Part shown: one piece after another, positions 55,173 to 64,000 of the stretch
Layout: each line of letters starts with the position of its first letter
How positions within the stretch are numbered: position 1 is the stretch's first letter
Assembly (NCBI RefSeq): GCF_964656455.1
Contig: NC_135717.1
Coordinates: forward strand, 992,001-1,056,000
Direction: 5' to 3'
Length of the DNA stretch: 64,000 nt
Origin: Halichoerus grypus
Lineage: Eukaryota > Chordata > Mammalia > Carnivora > Phocidae
Position numbers and translations under genes: made by a program
The notes under the pieces: model-generated
Databases searched by the model: none
What the model was told of the DNA's origin: nothing
What the model saw: only the letters and a program-made list of their open reading frames with translations

Positions 55173-55545
55173 GGCTGAATTGTGTCCCCCTCCCCCAGAA
55201 CCTCAGACCCTGTTTGTAGAGCATCACTGCGGATGTCATTAGTTATGATGAGCTCGTCCTGGAGTAGGGTGGGCTCCCAGTGCAATACGACCTTATAAAA
55301 GGGGGACATCTGGACACGGACACACGGGAGGACGACCCGGGGGGATGATGGCAGAGATCGGGGATGCTTCTACCAGCCGAGGAGCCCCAAGACTGCCGGC
55401 GACCCCAATCGCAGCTTGGGCGCGGCCTGCGGCAGGGTCCCCCCAGAGCCTCTGGGAGGAGCCAGCCCACCACACCTCCGTCTCAGACGTCTGGCCTTCA
55501 GAGCAGGGACACTGTTGAAGTCGCCCAGTTTATGGCTCTTTGTTA
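55173..55545 (+). mobile_element. MaLR-type LTR remnant
   Basis: 'caggctgaattgtgtccccc', 'gatgtcattagttatgatga', 'agtgcaatacgaccttataa' and the end 'cgcccagtttatggctcttt' are the landmarks of a MaLR LTR ('gaattgtgtccccc', 'gtaattagttaagatga', 'gtccttataaga', 'cacccagtttgtggtacttt'). Confidence 0.75.
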
Positions 55546-55812
55546 ACACACCCCCCAGGAAACTGACCTGGGCCTCAGTCTCCGGCTGCCAGCCGGGGTC
55601 AAGGGGAGGAAGCTGCCCAGTGGAAGCCGCCCAGATGCACCGGGTGGCTGAGTTCTGCCCCCAGCGCAGGCAGGTGGGGTGGGGAGGCCTGCCTCAATGC
55701 TTTAGACGTGGGGCACAGCTGTCTGTCCAAGCAGGATCCTCACCCCGCACCCAGGGGGTGGCATATTGGCCAGCGTTCATGTCTGCGCCAGAGAGCCAAC
55801 AGTTTCCAGGGA
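55546..55812. other. GC-rich spacer
   Basis: Nothing recognised. Confidence 0.3.
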
Positions 55813-55814
55813 CA

Positions 55815-56130
55815 GACAAACATTGATTGAGCACCTGCTGTGTGCTTCACACACGTTTCAAACATGACAACAGACAAGCTTCTCTTTGTCCTTCAAAGCC
55901 CAGTTCAGGGGTCACCTCCTCCTTGAAGGCTTCCCTTTAGCAATGTCCAAAGAGAAGGGGAAGATCCAGATCAACACCCTGTGTGACCTGGGTTCCTTAG
56001 CATCCTCTTAATTTCCACTGTGGGGCCCTAAACAGAAGGGATGGAGCTGTGAGCACCTGAGAATCTGTGCCCTAGCACTCAACACTGGCTCTAACGCACA
56101 GTAGGTTCTTAATAAATATTTGTTAAGTGA
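55815..56130 (+). mobile_element. L2 (LINE2) 3' end
   Basis: 'agcccagttcaggggtcacc', 'tccttgaaggcttcccttta' and the tail 'ttcttaataaatatttgtta' with 'agtgaatcaac' are the classic L2 3' end. The left part (55820-55860) also holds 'gattgagcacctgctgtgtg'. Confidence 0.8.
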
Positions 56131-56685
56131 ATCAACAAACCAAAGTTTGGTCTAGTGGATTTGGTCCGGTGGAACTGAGCTGAGTCTCTGGGTTTGCTCT
56201 TAAGGAGACAAACAAGACCTCATTTTGCTAAATACAAGGAGAACGTGGGCTGTTGGTGCCCTGCCATGGGTGCCAGTTGGACACCAGGGTCAAAGGGGAA
56301 ATCTAGGAGGTCCTCGTGGAGGAGGGGACATCTGAGAACACTCTGAAGCACAAATTGGTTCAGCTTGGGGATGAGGAAAAGAAGTACTCTGGAAGCAAGT
56401 GAGGTGGTGGGGTACAAGACTGGTTGGGACACGAGAGGGGCTTCCCAGAGCCCCCAGGAGGCCCCACCCCACATCACAGTCCCTGCCTCCCACAGGCCCC
56501 CATCCTCACTGCCCTGGACGGTTAATGGGCCACTGCTCTCATGTGCACCTAATGGGGGGCCTCTGGGAAACAGAAGGTATGAGTGTGGGCGGTGGGGACC
56601 CTCTAGGCCCCCCATCGGCACCCTGGATGTGGCTGCTCCCCAGTATGCACTGGGCTGCCCCTGCTTTCCAATGGATGTCCCCAAA
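56131..56685. other. Unassigned stretch
   Basis: Mixed composition; no gene or repeat recognised. Confidence 0.3.
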
Positions 56686-56689
56686 CTCC

Positions 56690-56765
56690 CCCGTGACCTT
56701 GGGCGACCCTGTGCCCTGCTCTGGGCCTCAGCTCCCCATCTGTTCAATAAGGGGTCACACCTATG
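56690..56765 (+). repeat. MIR fragment
   Basis: 'cgtgaccttgggcgaccctg' then 'ctgggcctcagctccccatc' is a MIR core. Confidence 0.65.
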
Positions 56766-56905
56766 CCCTGGGGACTCCCCTCCAGTTCAAGCCCACCGTG
56801 GCTGGTTTGCCCTTCACCGTGCTCCACGGCCCTCCGTCACGCTGACCCTGACACTGGCCTGGCCAGTGCCTCCGTCCAGGGTCCCCGCCAGGAAACAAGG
56901 GACCC

Positions 56906-56936
56906 GGCGGGGCGGGGCGGGGTGGGCGGGGGCGGC
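56906..56936 (+). promoter_or_regulatory. GC-box array / G-quadruplex motif
   Basis: The run 'ggcggggcggggcggggtgg' and 'gcgggggcggc' holds at least three overlapping Sp1/KLF GC boxes and enough G runs for a G-quadruplex. It sits directly before the AT-rich element at 56945. Confidence 0.6.
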
Positions 56937-56944
56937 AGCCTTGC

Positions 56945-57440
56945 TCAGCGCGCATTTATGCCCCACCGCAGGTTGTTTGTTTTCATAACCAATTCAATAT
57001 TTAAGACGCGGCCAGCCGCCGAGGAGCTCTCGGGCTCCCCCTTCCTTTGTCTCCACCGCTCCCCTCCGCCCCCCGCACCTCCTCTGACAAACCCTGCGAT
57101 TCTGATGGAAAATTCATTAGTCTCTCCCTCCCCTTCCCGCGTTCCCAGGCAGCTCCGCGCCTGATGCGTCTGCCTCTCCATCCTGATTATCTGGAGACGC
57201 CAATTTCAAAGAGACATCTTAATAGTGATGTCAACGAATTAATTAGATGTGTTAATGAGCTAAAAGCAACCCAAATTAAATTAATGCGGCAATAAGCACA
57301 GACAGCAAAATTAGCTCCGATTTCTCTGAATGACTCTGAACTGTACACAACACCTCATCTCGCTAGAACATCACCATCCCCCAAAGCTAATCAAGAACCG
57401 GGCGCAATTAACTGCTTAATTACAAACAGGCACGCGCACA
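56945..57440. promoter_or_regulatory. Large candidate conserved non-coding element
   Basis: About 490 bp. Block one has 'ttgttttcataaccaattca', block two 'ctgattatctggagacgcca' and 'gacatcttaatagtgatgtc' (an inverted repeat GACATC/GATGTC at 57213-57232), then 'gaattaattagatgtgttaa' and 'ccaaattaaattaatgcggc'. Block three has 'gcgcaattaactgcttaatt'. TAATTA/TTAAT words are the densest in the window. A plus-strand frame (57047-57295) runs through it but shows no domain. Near 57429-57465 a CA/CG alternating run follows. It is the leading enhancer candidate here. Confidence 0.65.
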
Positions 57441-57832
57441 CACGCGTGCGCGCACACACGTGAACACGCCTTCAAGAAATTCAGCCGGCGGGGACAGTCC
57501 AGCCTGGGCCAGCGTGGGGGGGTTGGGGTCATGAATGCCCCCCAAAATAGCACCCACCACCTGCACACGGCCATCCACCACCGGGCCCTGATCTGAACCC
57601 CACAGAGAGCAGGCAGAGGGGCCTGGCTGCGAGGCGCCGGCGTTCCGTTGCGGGATGTGTGTGCTGTGGGCCACCTCAGGTGGCTGGACCGGGCCGGGGG
57701 TTGGAGGGGCAGCTGGAGTGCTCCTCCAGGGCCCCTGGGCCTCTACCTGGGGGCGCAGGATGGCCAAGGGGGAGGGCCATGGGAAGAGGGAGCAGGGAGG
57801 AAGGGGAGCAGGGGGAGGGAGGAGCCCAGTGC
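57441..57832. other. GC-rich spacer with a short CA/CG repeat
   Basis: A short alternating run ('gcgcacacacgcgtgcgcgc') lies at 57432-57462. Nothing else was recognised. Confidence 0.4.
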
Positions 57833-57834
57833 TG

Positions 57835-57985
57835 ACTTGTTTATTGCTTGCATCAGAATCTGAGTTGCAACTAAAAAGCTAATTGTCCATCCGGCTGATT
57901 TCCCACCGGGCACGGAGAGCTGCTAATAGCTTCGCAAGCGGCTCAGGTATCTGATTAGCTGTAATTGCAGCTAGAGACAGGAGAG
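57835..57985. promoter_or_regulatory. Candidate conserved non-coding element
   Basis: The block holds 'tgtttattgcttgcatcaga', 'aaaagctaattgtccatccg', 'gctgctaatagcttcgcaag' and a near-perfect palindrome AGCTGTAATTGCAGCT at 57957-57972. It is non-repetitive and bounded by GC-rich DNA. Confidence 0.55.
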
Positions 57986-58438
57986 GGGTAAGGACAGAAG
58001 TGGAGAGGCAGGGGGAGACCCGGGACCAGATGGATGGCGGGGTCCCAGGCGTGGAGGGCACCAGGCAGGTGCAGGGGAGGAGGGACCAGTGACCAGAGGA
58101 GGTGAGAAAGGAAACAGAGGTGATATGGCGGGGGCGGGGGGGAGGCGCAGCTCCCCCAGCAGCCTCTCCGAGGACCAGACCCCCATGTATGGATCCGGGA
58201 TCCATGATCCAGGAGTGGCAGGATCCCCAGCCTGGATCCTAAGGACATGTCATCCCAAGGGAGGCCTGCCGAGGTGCCCGCATCTGTAACAGGGGGCACA
58301 GGGGGCCTAGCCGGGCCCTGCATGATGGCTGGGCCATGACCCAGAGCCCCAGGGCAAGGAGCAGGCCCAGAGCTGTACACAGTCGGGGCCAGCAGGCAGT
58401 GGGCCTGGACCCCCACCCGGCTCCCACCCTCCCACCTT
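57986..58438. other. GC-rich stretch with clustered GGATCC words
   Basis: Four GGATCC words lie at 58191, 58198, 58221 and 58234; the first two form the perfect inverted repeat ATGGATCC-G-GGATCCAT (58189-58205). No gene or repeat family was recognised. Confidence 0.5.
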
Positions 58439-58439
58439 T

Positions 58440-58805
58440 GAGAGCGATGAGTTTAGTCTCCTAAGTCAAAGATGCTTTTTGTTCATTTCAGATCAGGGTG
58501 ATTGATTTGGGGAGAGAAGGAAGGAGCTGATCGATCTGGCCCCTCCAGGCCAGCCCCCCGGGGTGCCCAGCCCCCATGGAGAATGGCTCTTCCCAGAGCA
58601 GGGCATGGGGTGGGGGTCCCTGGGAGAAACCACAGATGGGGGTTGGGGGCAGGGGGCACAGGCCTCCTCTCCCTCTCTGTCCTTCCCTCTTCATTCACCC
58701 ACTGGTCTGTTTTTCAACTGATTAATTCATTTAAACTATATCCATTTCCATCCTTGCTCCACACTGGGAACAAGCAGCACAGCCTCATTAACCCGTGGCT
58801 CTAAG
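58440..58805. promoter_or_regulatory. Two small candidate conserved elements
   Basis: 58440-58520 contains 'aagtcaaagatgctttttgt' (a TCF/LEF-type CAAAG word) and 'gggtgattgatttgg'. 58705-58805 contains 'aactgattaattcatttaaa' and 'gcctcattaacccg'. Both are AT-rich and non-repetitive in a GC-rich background. Confidence 0.45.
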
Positions 58806-59435
58806 CTGCGCCCCTCGTGGTGGGCACCAAGCCCCCAGGACCCCCAGATGGCCATCCCTGGCCTTGCAGAGCTCCTGGGCGCTGGGTCGGGAAGGAGAAG
58901 TCACAGCCCCGTGACAAGTGCGCTAATGGTGTAAGCACAGGGCGCTGGGGCCCCACAGCACCCCACGGGGGCACAGGAGAGTCCCCGGGCAGTGGCTTTG
59001 GGGGGGTGGGGTGTAGATTAACGGGCGGGGTGGGGGAGGGCAGTTGGGGGCATGTTCTCTGGCCAGAAACCTAGGGGCTGCTGCTTAAGGAGACATCAGG
59101 GGCTGGGGGACCCTAAAGAGCTTGGCTTCCACATGCCTGTGAGCACATGCAACCACATAATCCTGCAGGGAGGTGGTGGGCTGTTGATCAGACCCTCAGC
59201 CTGAAGTTATGGGGAACCCGCCCCCAACTCTACTCCCGAATGCCAGTCAGTCCTCAACCCCCTGGGCCTGCAATTTCAAACACAGAGAACGAGAATCACA
59301 AGCATGCTTTTAAGGAAGGAAAAGGCTCAGGGTCTTCAGGGCCACCCAAACCACAGGCCCACGGATGTGGCACCATGAAGTTCTCAGGAGGGCAGACAGG
59401 GTTGTGCCCACCCCAGGTCCCAATTCCCAGGCTGG
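58806..59435. other. G-rich stretch
   Basis: G-rich at 58995-59045 ('gggcggggtgggggagg'). No gene seen. Confidence 0.35.
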
Positions 59436-59439
59436 GTGC

Positions 59440-59512
59440 CTGCTCCACGTTACAGGTGGGGAGAGTGAGGCTGAGGGTCGTTGGTCAGGGTCACAGAGGT
59501 GCTCTGCTTGCT
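59440..59512 (-). repeat. MIR fragment
   Basis: 'cacgttacaggtggggagag' then 'tggtcagggtcacagagg' is a MIR core in reverse. Confidence 0.55.
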
Positions 59513-59878
59513 CTCCTCAATGCCCAGCCATCACCTTTGGATGTTGTTACAGGAGTTTTACCTCCCAGCAGGAGAAAAGGATTGTTTTGCTCAGGCAAGT
59601 GCTCCAATGAGTTTTCCAGTCCCTGAGCAGGGGTGAGTCCCAGAGGCCCGTTGGGGGCAGGGACAACAGGGTGGGAAGGGCGTCCTTGACCCGCTCTCCC
59701 CTCGGTGGCCCCCCTCGGTCTCCATCCTCTGACTCAGGGCGGGGTGGGCACGTGGGCTGGGGGCTTCCGTGTGCGCCCGTGTGCTCACAGACAGGTGCGT
59801 GTGCGCGGCACGGCCGGGGGAGCAGGCTGGTGCCGTGTCAGGCGCACACCTGGAGGCTGCCCAGCCCCACAGCCCACA
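59513..59878. other. GC-rich stretch, nothing recognised
   Basis: No feature recognised. Confidence 0.3.
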
Positions 59879-59879
59879 C

Positions 59880-60060
59880 CAATTAGGAACTCACTTTACA
59901 TTATTTTAATTTGTCTCTGGGGCCCTGGAAGCAAAGTCATGCGATTATTATTATTATTTTTTTGGCTGGAAACTCCAGCAGCCATTATATAAATTACATA
60001 TAATTGAATCCATCAGAGGCCCAGTTTCTCTTAAACAATCATGTTTTCCCTTTCCCAACA
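59880..60060. promoter_or_regulatory. Candidate conserved non-coding element with an ATT run
   Basis: AT-rich block with 'ctttacattattttaatttg', a short (ATT)n run at about 59943-59960 and 'ttatataaattacatataat'. It fits no interspersed repeat. The ATT run may vary in length between individuals. Confidence 0.5.
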
Positions 60061-60204
60061 ACTGGGCCACCCAGTCCTCAGAACTTGCCTCAGGGCCCCT
60101 GGGAGGAGGAGGAGGGTCCCCCCCACCCCGTACCACCCAGGCCACCTCACCTGAGGGGGGTGGGGGCCTTGGAATCCATCCCTCATGGGGTCCACCTGCT
60201 GCTG

Positions 60205-60345
60205 CACCACTGGCTTGCTCTGTGACCCGGTACAAGTGGCCTAACCTCTCTGAGCCTCCATAGTCTCACTGTCAACCTGCTGGCGTGAGGTTTAGAGAAC
60301 AAGGCCTGGAAGGTTCTCAGCGCGCTGCCCATGCAGAGTTTTGTG
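60205..60345 (+). repeat. MIR element
   Basis: 'ggcttgctctgtgacccggt', 'cctaacctctctgagcctcc' and 'tggcgtgaggtttagagaac' follow MIR order to its 3' end. Confidence 0.7.
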
Positions 60346-60925
60346 CTCAGAGAACTCGGGTGTCCAGACACCCCTGGAGTGTCCTCTGGGCCCAAAGCAC
60401 AGGCACCTAGTAGGTGGGGGGTTGGCTTTAATCAGGTACAGAAAGACACATGGACACAGAAAGGAGTGTCATGAAGGAAGAGTCTGTGTTATCCTCACAG
60501 TCCCCTGGAAACAGCAGGCCACACACACACAGGGCAGGAGGTGGGGATGGAGAACGTGGGACAGGGTGGGCAGGCCTAGGACTGGCTAGTGTGAATGATC
60601 TCAGCGGGCTGTGGGGCACAGGGGCCATCCCTGGTGTCTGGGGTGATTAGAGCAGGCAGATAGGGCCCGGGAGGTGAGGGCTCCACAGAGGAGGGCTGCG
60701 TGGGCTGGTTTGCATTTGGAAAGTGTGCTCTCGTCTCTGGGACTCTGCTAATCAGGGGGGCAGTCCCTCCAGGGTCAGCAAGGCCCAGGTGTCAGAACAC
60801 CAAACATGCAGGCGATAAGAAAGCGCAGTTAATACAAAGGGAATCAAACGGATGCCAGCAACCCATGGGATGGCTGCATCCTGCTGGGGGGTGCTCAGGC
60901 CTCTCCCCCCAGCTTCGTGGACAGC
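60346..60925. other. Unassigned stretch
   Basis: No gene or repeat recognised. Confidence 0.3.
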
Positions 60926-60929
60926 ACTG

Positions 60930-61012
60930 TTGGAGCCTGAGCTGAGGACATTGAGGCCCAGTGATGGAGGCAACTTGCTTGAGGTCACCCAGGGAATGTG
61001 CTGGGCCAGGGT
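60930..61012 (-). repeat. MIR fragment
   Basis: 'aggacattgaggcccagtga' and 'ttgaggtcacccagggaatg' are MIR words. Confidence 0.55.
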
Positions 61013-61738
61013 GACCTCAGCGTCCTTGGGGTTGGCAGAGAGAGGAAGGAGCTCACCGGTTGGTCGCACGTGGGGTGGACGCCAGGCTCCTGGTCTGTGT
61101 CAGGGTCCAGGGCGGCCCCATCTGTGGTGCACTGGCGCCTAGCAGGTACCCAGTAAGCACTCACTCTCTGGGTGAGCTTGGACAAGACCCAGCCCCTCCC
61201 CAGGCCTCTGTTCCCCCGTCCGTCCCTTGAGGGAAGCAGTGGTCAGGCCAGGGGCTCAGGTTGGAAGACGGCACACACCGTCTGCCCTGGCACCCTTGCT
61301 CTGGGAACACACCCCATTCGTACTGTCATGCATGGGAGCCGGTGGGTGGGGGCCCAAGCTGCTCCCCGCACCCCACGTAAGGCACCAAACACCCGACAAC
61401 AAACCACACAAGGGCGGGTGGACGACACCGTGGTCACGCCCTCCATCGGCCCACCTGGTGGCCAGCAAAAGGGACCATGCAGCTCTGCAGGGAAGGGGAC
61501 ATGGCTTAGACCAAAAGGACGCAGGATGCCGCATGACACGCTATCACTGTAGGGAAGGCGGGAGGCTTCCTCGAGTCCTTGTACAACCATAGAGCGCTTC
61601 TGGACACACGGGACACTGAAAACAACAGCCGAGGGACTGGCGGTCTGGGGTCTGAGGTGGAAAGGAAGCATTTGCAACTCATCCCTTTGTACTGCCTGTG
61701 ATCGTTTTTACGCCAGCTACCTGTATTACTTAAGCTTT
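61013..61738. other. Unassigned stretch
   Basis: The word 'cccacctggtggccagc' at about 61450-61470 is a moderate CTCF-like match. No gene seen. Confidence 0.3.
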
Positions 61739-61739
61739 A

Positions 61740-62685
61740 AGCACTTCTGGGTATATATTCAAGAAAACTGAAAATGTACATCCATGCAAAAATTCGTACA
61801 CGAGTGTTCATGGCAGCATGACTCACCATAGCCGAAAACGTGGAACCCACCCAGATGTCCACCAACTGACGGATGGATACACATGGTGTGGTCTGTCCAC
61901 ACGAGGGGAACCACTCTGCCATAAAAGGAATGAAGCCCTGACACCCACCCCAACGTGGGTGACCCTTGAAGACCTTCTGCCCAGACACGGGAGCCAGTCA
62001 CGGAGGACACACCTCATACCACGAGTCCTTTACGGGAGATGTACCGCACGGAGAAACTGCGGGCACAGGGCGGTGGCCTGGGAGCAAACCGGGGGTGGCT
62101 GCTAATAGGTTTGGGGTTTCTTCTGGGGTGATGAAAGTGCTCTCAAATCAGACAGTGGGGGCGGTTGTGCAGCTCTGTGACCACACTAAAAACACGCAGG
62201 TGTGCTTTAGACGCGAGAACGGGACGCTGTGGTGCCTGAATGTCCGGGGTCTGCAGTGACAAAGCACCACAAACCAGGGGATGTGGAACAGCAGGAATGT
62301 ACGGTCTCACAGCCCTGAGGGCCCCAAGTCTGAGATCCAGGTGGCGGCAGGGCGTGCTCCCTCCGAACGCTGTAGGGGAGGAGCCTTGTGGAATCGTTCC
62401 CAGGGCCGCGACAATGCTGGGCGATCCTTGGCTTGTGGCCACATCCCTCCTCCCTCCGCCGTCTGCACGTGGCCTTCTCCTCTTCTTACAAGGACACCGG
62501 TCATCCCAGTGACCTCGTCTTAGTCTGATTACCTCCGCGCAGACCCTATTTCCAAGAAGGCCACATTCACAGAGGTTAGCACCTCGGCGTCTCTCTTTGG
62601 AGGCACAGTTCAACCCATAGCTTATGTGATTTTATCTCAATAAAGCCGTTATTTTTCTCAAAAGTTTTAAGCTATAAAATACAAA
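61740..62685 (+). mobile_element. L1 3' end, interrupted by an LTR
   Basis: Sense L1: 'ggtatatattcaagaaaact' (an ILxYTQ-like region), 'tgttcatggcagcatgactc', 'ccacccagatgtccaccaac' and 'ggttgtgcagctctgtgacc'. The terminal phrase is split: 'ggacgctgtggt' ends near 62233 and 'tatgtgattttatctcaata' resumes at about 62624, finishing near 62685. The gap is filled by a MaLR LTR. Confidence 0.8.
62236..62623 (-). mobile_element. MaLR-type LTR nested in the L1
   Basis: 'gtgacaaagcaccacaaacc', 'cggtctcacagccctgaggg', 'ttcttacaaggacaccggtc', 'agaccctatttccaagaagg' and 'gcacagttcaacccatag' follow the complement of a MaLR LTR. It interrupts the L1 3' end, so it inserted after it. Short target duplications could not be fixed by eye. 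Confidence 0.75.
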
Positions 62686-62938
62686 GAGAGAGAGAAGGAA
62701 CACAGGCTGGCCATGGTAGGGAGCGGGAGGCTGACCGGCTCTGGGCGGCACTCACCGGGTGCTCCTGAGAACGGCAGCGGTAACAATGACACCCCTGGCC
62801 TGCGTGCCCCCCCGCCCCGCCCTGCCCTCCCAGGGGTCCCCGCTCCTGGCCTGGCCCCCAGCCCCTTCCCCCTCCCCCCCCAGGCCTGTCACATGCCCAC
62901 ATCCCCAACTTGTGAAGTAACAACCTGTCACACGCACA
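62686..62938. other. GC-rich spacer
   Basis: A GA run ('agagagagagaagg') follows the L1 tail and C-rich DNA continues to 62885. No gene seen. Confidence 0.35.
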
Positions 62939-62939
62939 A

Positions 62940-63140
62940 CCTCTTTGCACCCAAAACGTTCTCTGATCTGTGTAAGCGGCTGGATGCTGTGCGGCTTGAT
63001 ATTAATATCTTTTGTTTGTGTGTCAGGGTTCTGCAGAATCTAATTAAGGCGTGTTCTCGGCGTATCCGGGTGTTCAAACAACTCCGCGGAGCAGACGATG
63101 CAAGCTGTTGACCTGCACAGATAAACTGTGCTTATGGAGG
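62940..63140. promoter_or_regulatory. Candidate conserved non-coding element with a 12-bp palindrome
   Basis: The block includes the perfect palindrome GATATTAATATC (62998-63009), 'gaatctaattaaggcgtgtt' and 'ctgcacagataaactgtgct' (a GATA-type word). It is non-repetitive and flanked by GC-rich DNA. Confidence 0.5.
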
Positions 63141-63570
63141 ATCCGGGGGCTGGGGGCGGGGGCTGCTCGGCTGTTCTTTTCTGCCGGGGCGCCGGGCCTT
63201 GCCGCCTGCCACTCGCCCCTGTGTGCGGGCGCCCTGGCATCTTCTTTGGGGATGCTGACCACAGCCGTTTTCTCTATGTATTTCTGTGTATACACACATG
63301 TGCACATGCGTGCACCGCACACGCAAGCTAGGCCCCCCAGGGCGAGCGACCTGTCTCAGGACTGTTGTGTCTCCCGTGAGTGTTCCGTGCACAGATGAGG
63401 GAGCTGAGGCCTTGGTGCTCCCTGAGGGCGCGTACCTTAAGGTGGGACCTCAGGTCTGCCTTCTAGTAGCCATCAGGTACCAGAGAAACCCACTTTGGGA
63501 GGGCGGGACCTGGGCTTGGGCGGTCAGATGACACACAGGCCTGCCCTGCAGTCTCCGGGGCCGGCCCAGG
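63141..63570. other. GC-rich stretch with short CA/TG tract
   Basis: At 63283-63325 a degenerate 'acacacatgtgcacatgcgt' tract occurs. Nothing else was recognised. Confidence 0.35.
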
Positions 63571-63574
63571 TGAA

Positions 63575-63665
63575 ACTCTCATCCCCCCTGGACAGATGGG
63601 AAAACGAGTCCAGAGAGGTCAGGGCCTTGTCCAAGACACACAGTGGGCTGACGGCAGTGCTGGGC
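63575..63665 (-). repeat. MIR fragment
   Basis: 'ggacagatgggaaaacgagt', 'ccttgtccaagacacacagt' and 'gctgacggcagtgctggg' are MIR words in reverse order. Confidence 0.65.
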
Positions 63666-63769
63666 CTTCCTGACCCTGCAGGCCACAGCTGGGCTCCCTT
63701 TTAAGGAATTCACTTAAGCTCAGACAGGACCAGGAGGCCAAGGCCGGGAATAAGTGTCCTTCAGTCCGA

Positions 63770-63900
63770 GGGCGGCTTTGGGACCCCCCGGATCTGGGGT
63801 CCTGGCCCCATCTGCCAGTGACCTTGGCAAGGTCTGCCCTTCTGCACCCTCAGTTACCCCCCTGGGAGATAACAGGGCCTAGCAGGCAGGCTGGTGAGAA
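63770..63900 (+). repeat. MIR element
   Basis: 'tgccagtgaccttggcaagg', 'ctgcaccctcagttaccccc' and 'gggagataacagggcctagc' follow MIR order. Confidence 0.6.
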
Positions 63901-64000
63901 CCTTAGGGTAGTGAGATCTGCCCATCAGCTCCTGCCCTGTGCTCCGAGCTGCCACCATCACTGCCCTGCGGGTGGCTGGGCTCTGTGGGGTGCACACGGG

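Noticed and set aside
57047..57295. 82-codon plus-strand frame that reads protein-like near its end
   Set aside because: It lies in an AT-rich island with homeodomain words. I know no family with this sequence and no splice sites are evident; non-coding conservation is the simpler reading.
1..64000. CRISPR array, operons or prokaryotic mobile elements
   Set aside because: All repeats are mammalian interspersed or tandem repeats; there is no spacer-repeat pattern and no bacterial gene.
1..64000. Assignment to a named locus such as a PRDM16-, EBF3- or SALL3-type regulatory domain
   Set aside because: The composition would suit such loci but no coding exon or securely remembered element is present, so naming one would be a guess.

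Overview
The window is nuclear DNA from a mammal, almost certainly a carnivoran. Three SINEs with a tRNA-Lys-like head (29005-29225, 39311-39479, 40481-40664) carry the carnivore-specific opening 'cacctgggtggctcag' or its complement. Their internal wording ('ctcagcggggagcctgctt', 'gggatcgagct') is the form I know from caniform carnivores. The young dog-type SINEC_Cf was not seen, so a non-canid caniform (bear, seal or mustelid type) is plausible, but this is inference. Old mammalian repeats (MIR, L2, L1M/HAL1, MaLR LTRs) fill much of the rest.

I could not support any protein-coding gene, exon, rRNA or tRNA gene. Long open frames exist on both strands, but they are by-products of very high GC content or of tandem repeats whose unit leaves several frames open. 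The window therefore reads as intergenic DNA or a large intron.

What stands out is a series of short AT-rich islands full of homeodomain-type TAATTA/TTAAT words in a very GC-rich background. They lie near 2.8, 6.0, 11.6, 12.5, 13.7, 16.6, 21.1-21.6, 25.9, 29.6, 41.5, 45.9, 47.2, 50.5-50.7, 57.0, 57.9, 58.5-58.8, 59.9 and 63.0 kb. None looks like a repeat. This pattern is typical of conserved non-coding enhancers around a developmental transcription-factor gene in a GC-rich, often subtelomeric region. No coding exon is present, so the locus cannot be named from sequence alone.

Layout: 0-7 kb is GC-rich DNA with two islands and MIR/LTR fragments. 7.8-10.7 kb is mostly a minus-strand half-L1. 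11-17 kb holds four islands among MIR/L2. 18.6-20.9 kb is a CA-rich higher-order repeat abutting a minus-strand L1 3' end. 21-26 kb has islands and a second L1 ORF2 remnant (23.4-25.0). 26-34 kb is L2, MIR, L1 and one SINE. 34.7-35.5 kb has a C-rich repeat followed by a CpG island. 36-40.7 kb is repeat-dense (MIR, L1, L2, MaLR, two SINEs). 41-47.5 kb has three islands and an 87-bp minisatellite. 51-56 kb is L1 in both orientations, two MaLR LTRs and L2. 57-60 kb is the densest island cluster, headed by an array of GC boxes. 61.7-62.7 kb is an L1 split by a MaLR LTR, followed by a last island.

No new biological system can be claimed. The strongest leads are the island cluster, specific palindromic or phased motif arrangements inside it, the CpG island near 35.3 kb, and the two lineage-type tandem arrays.
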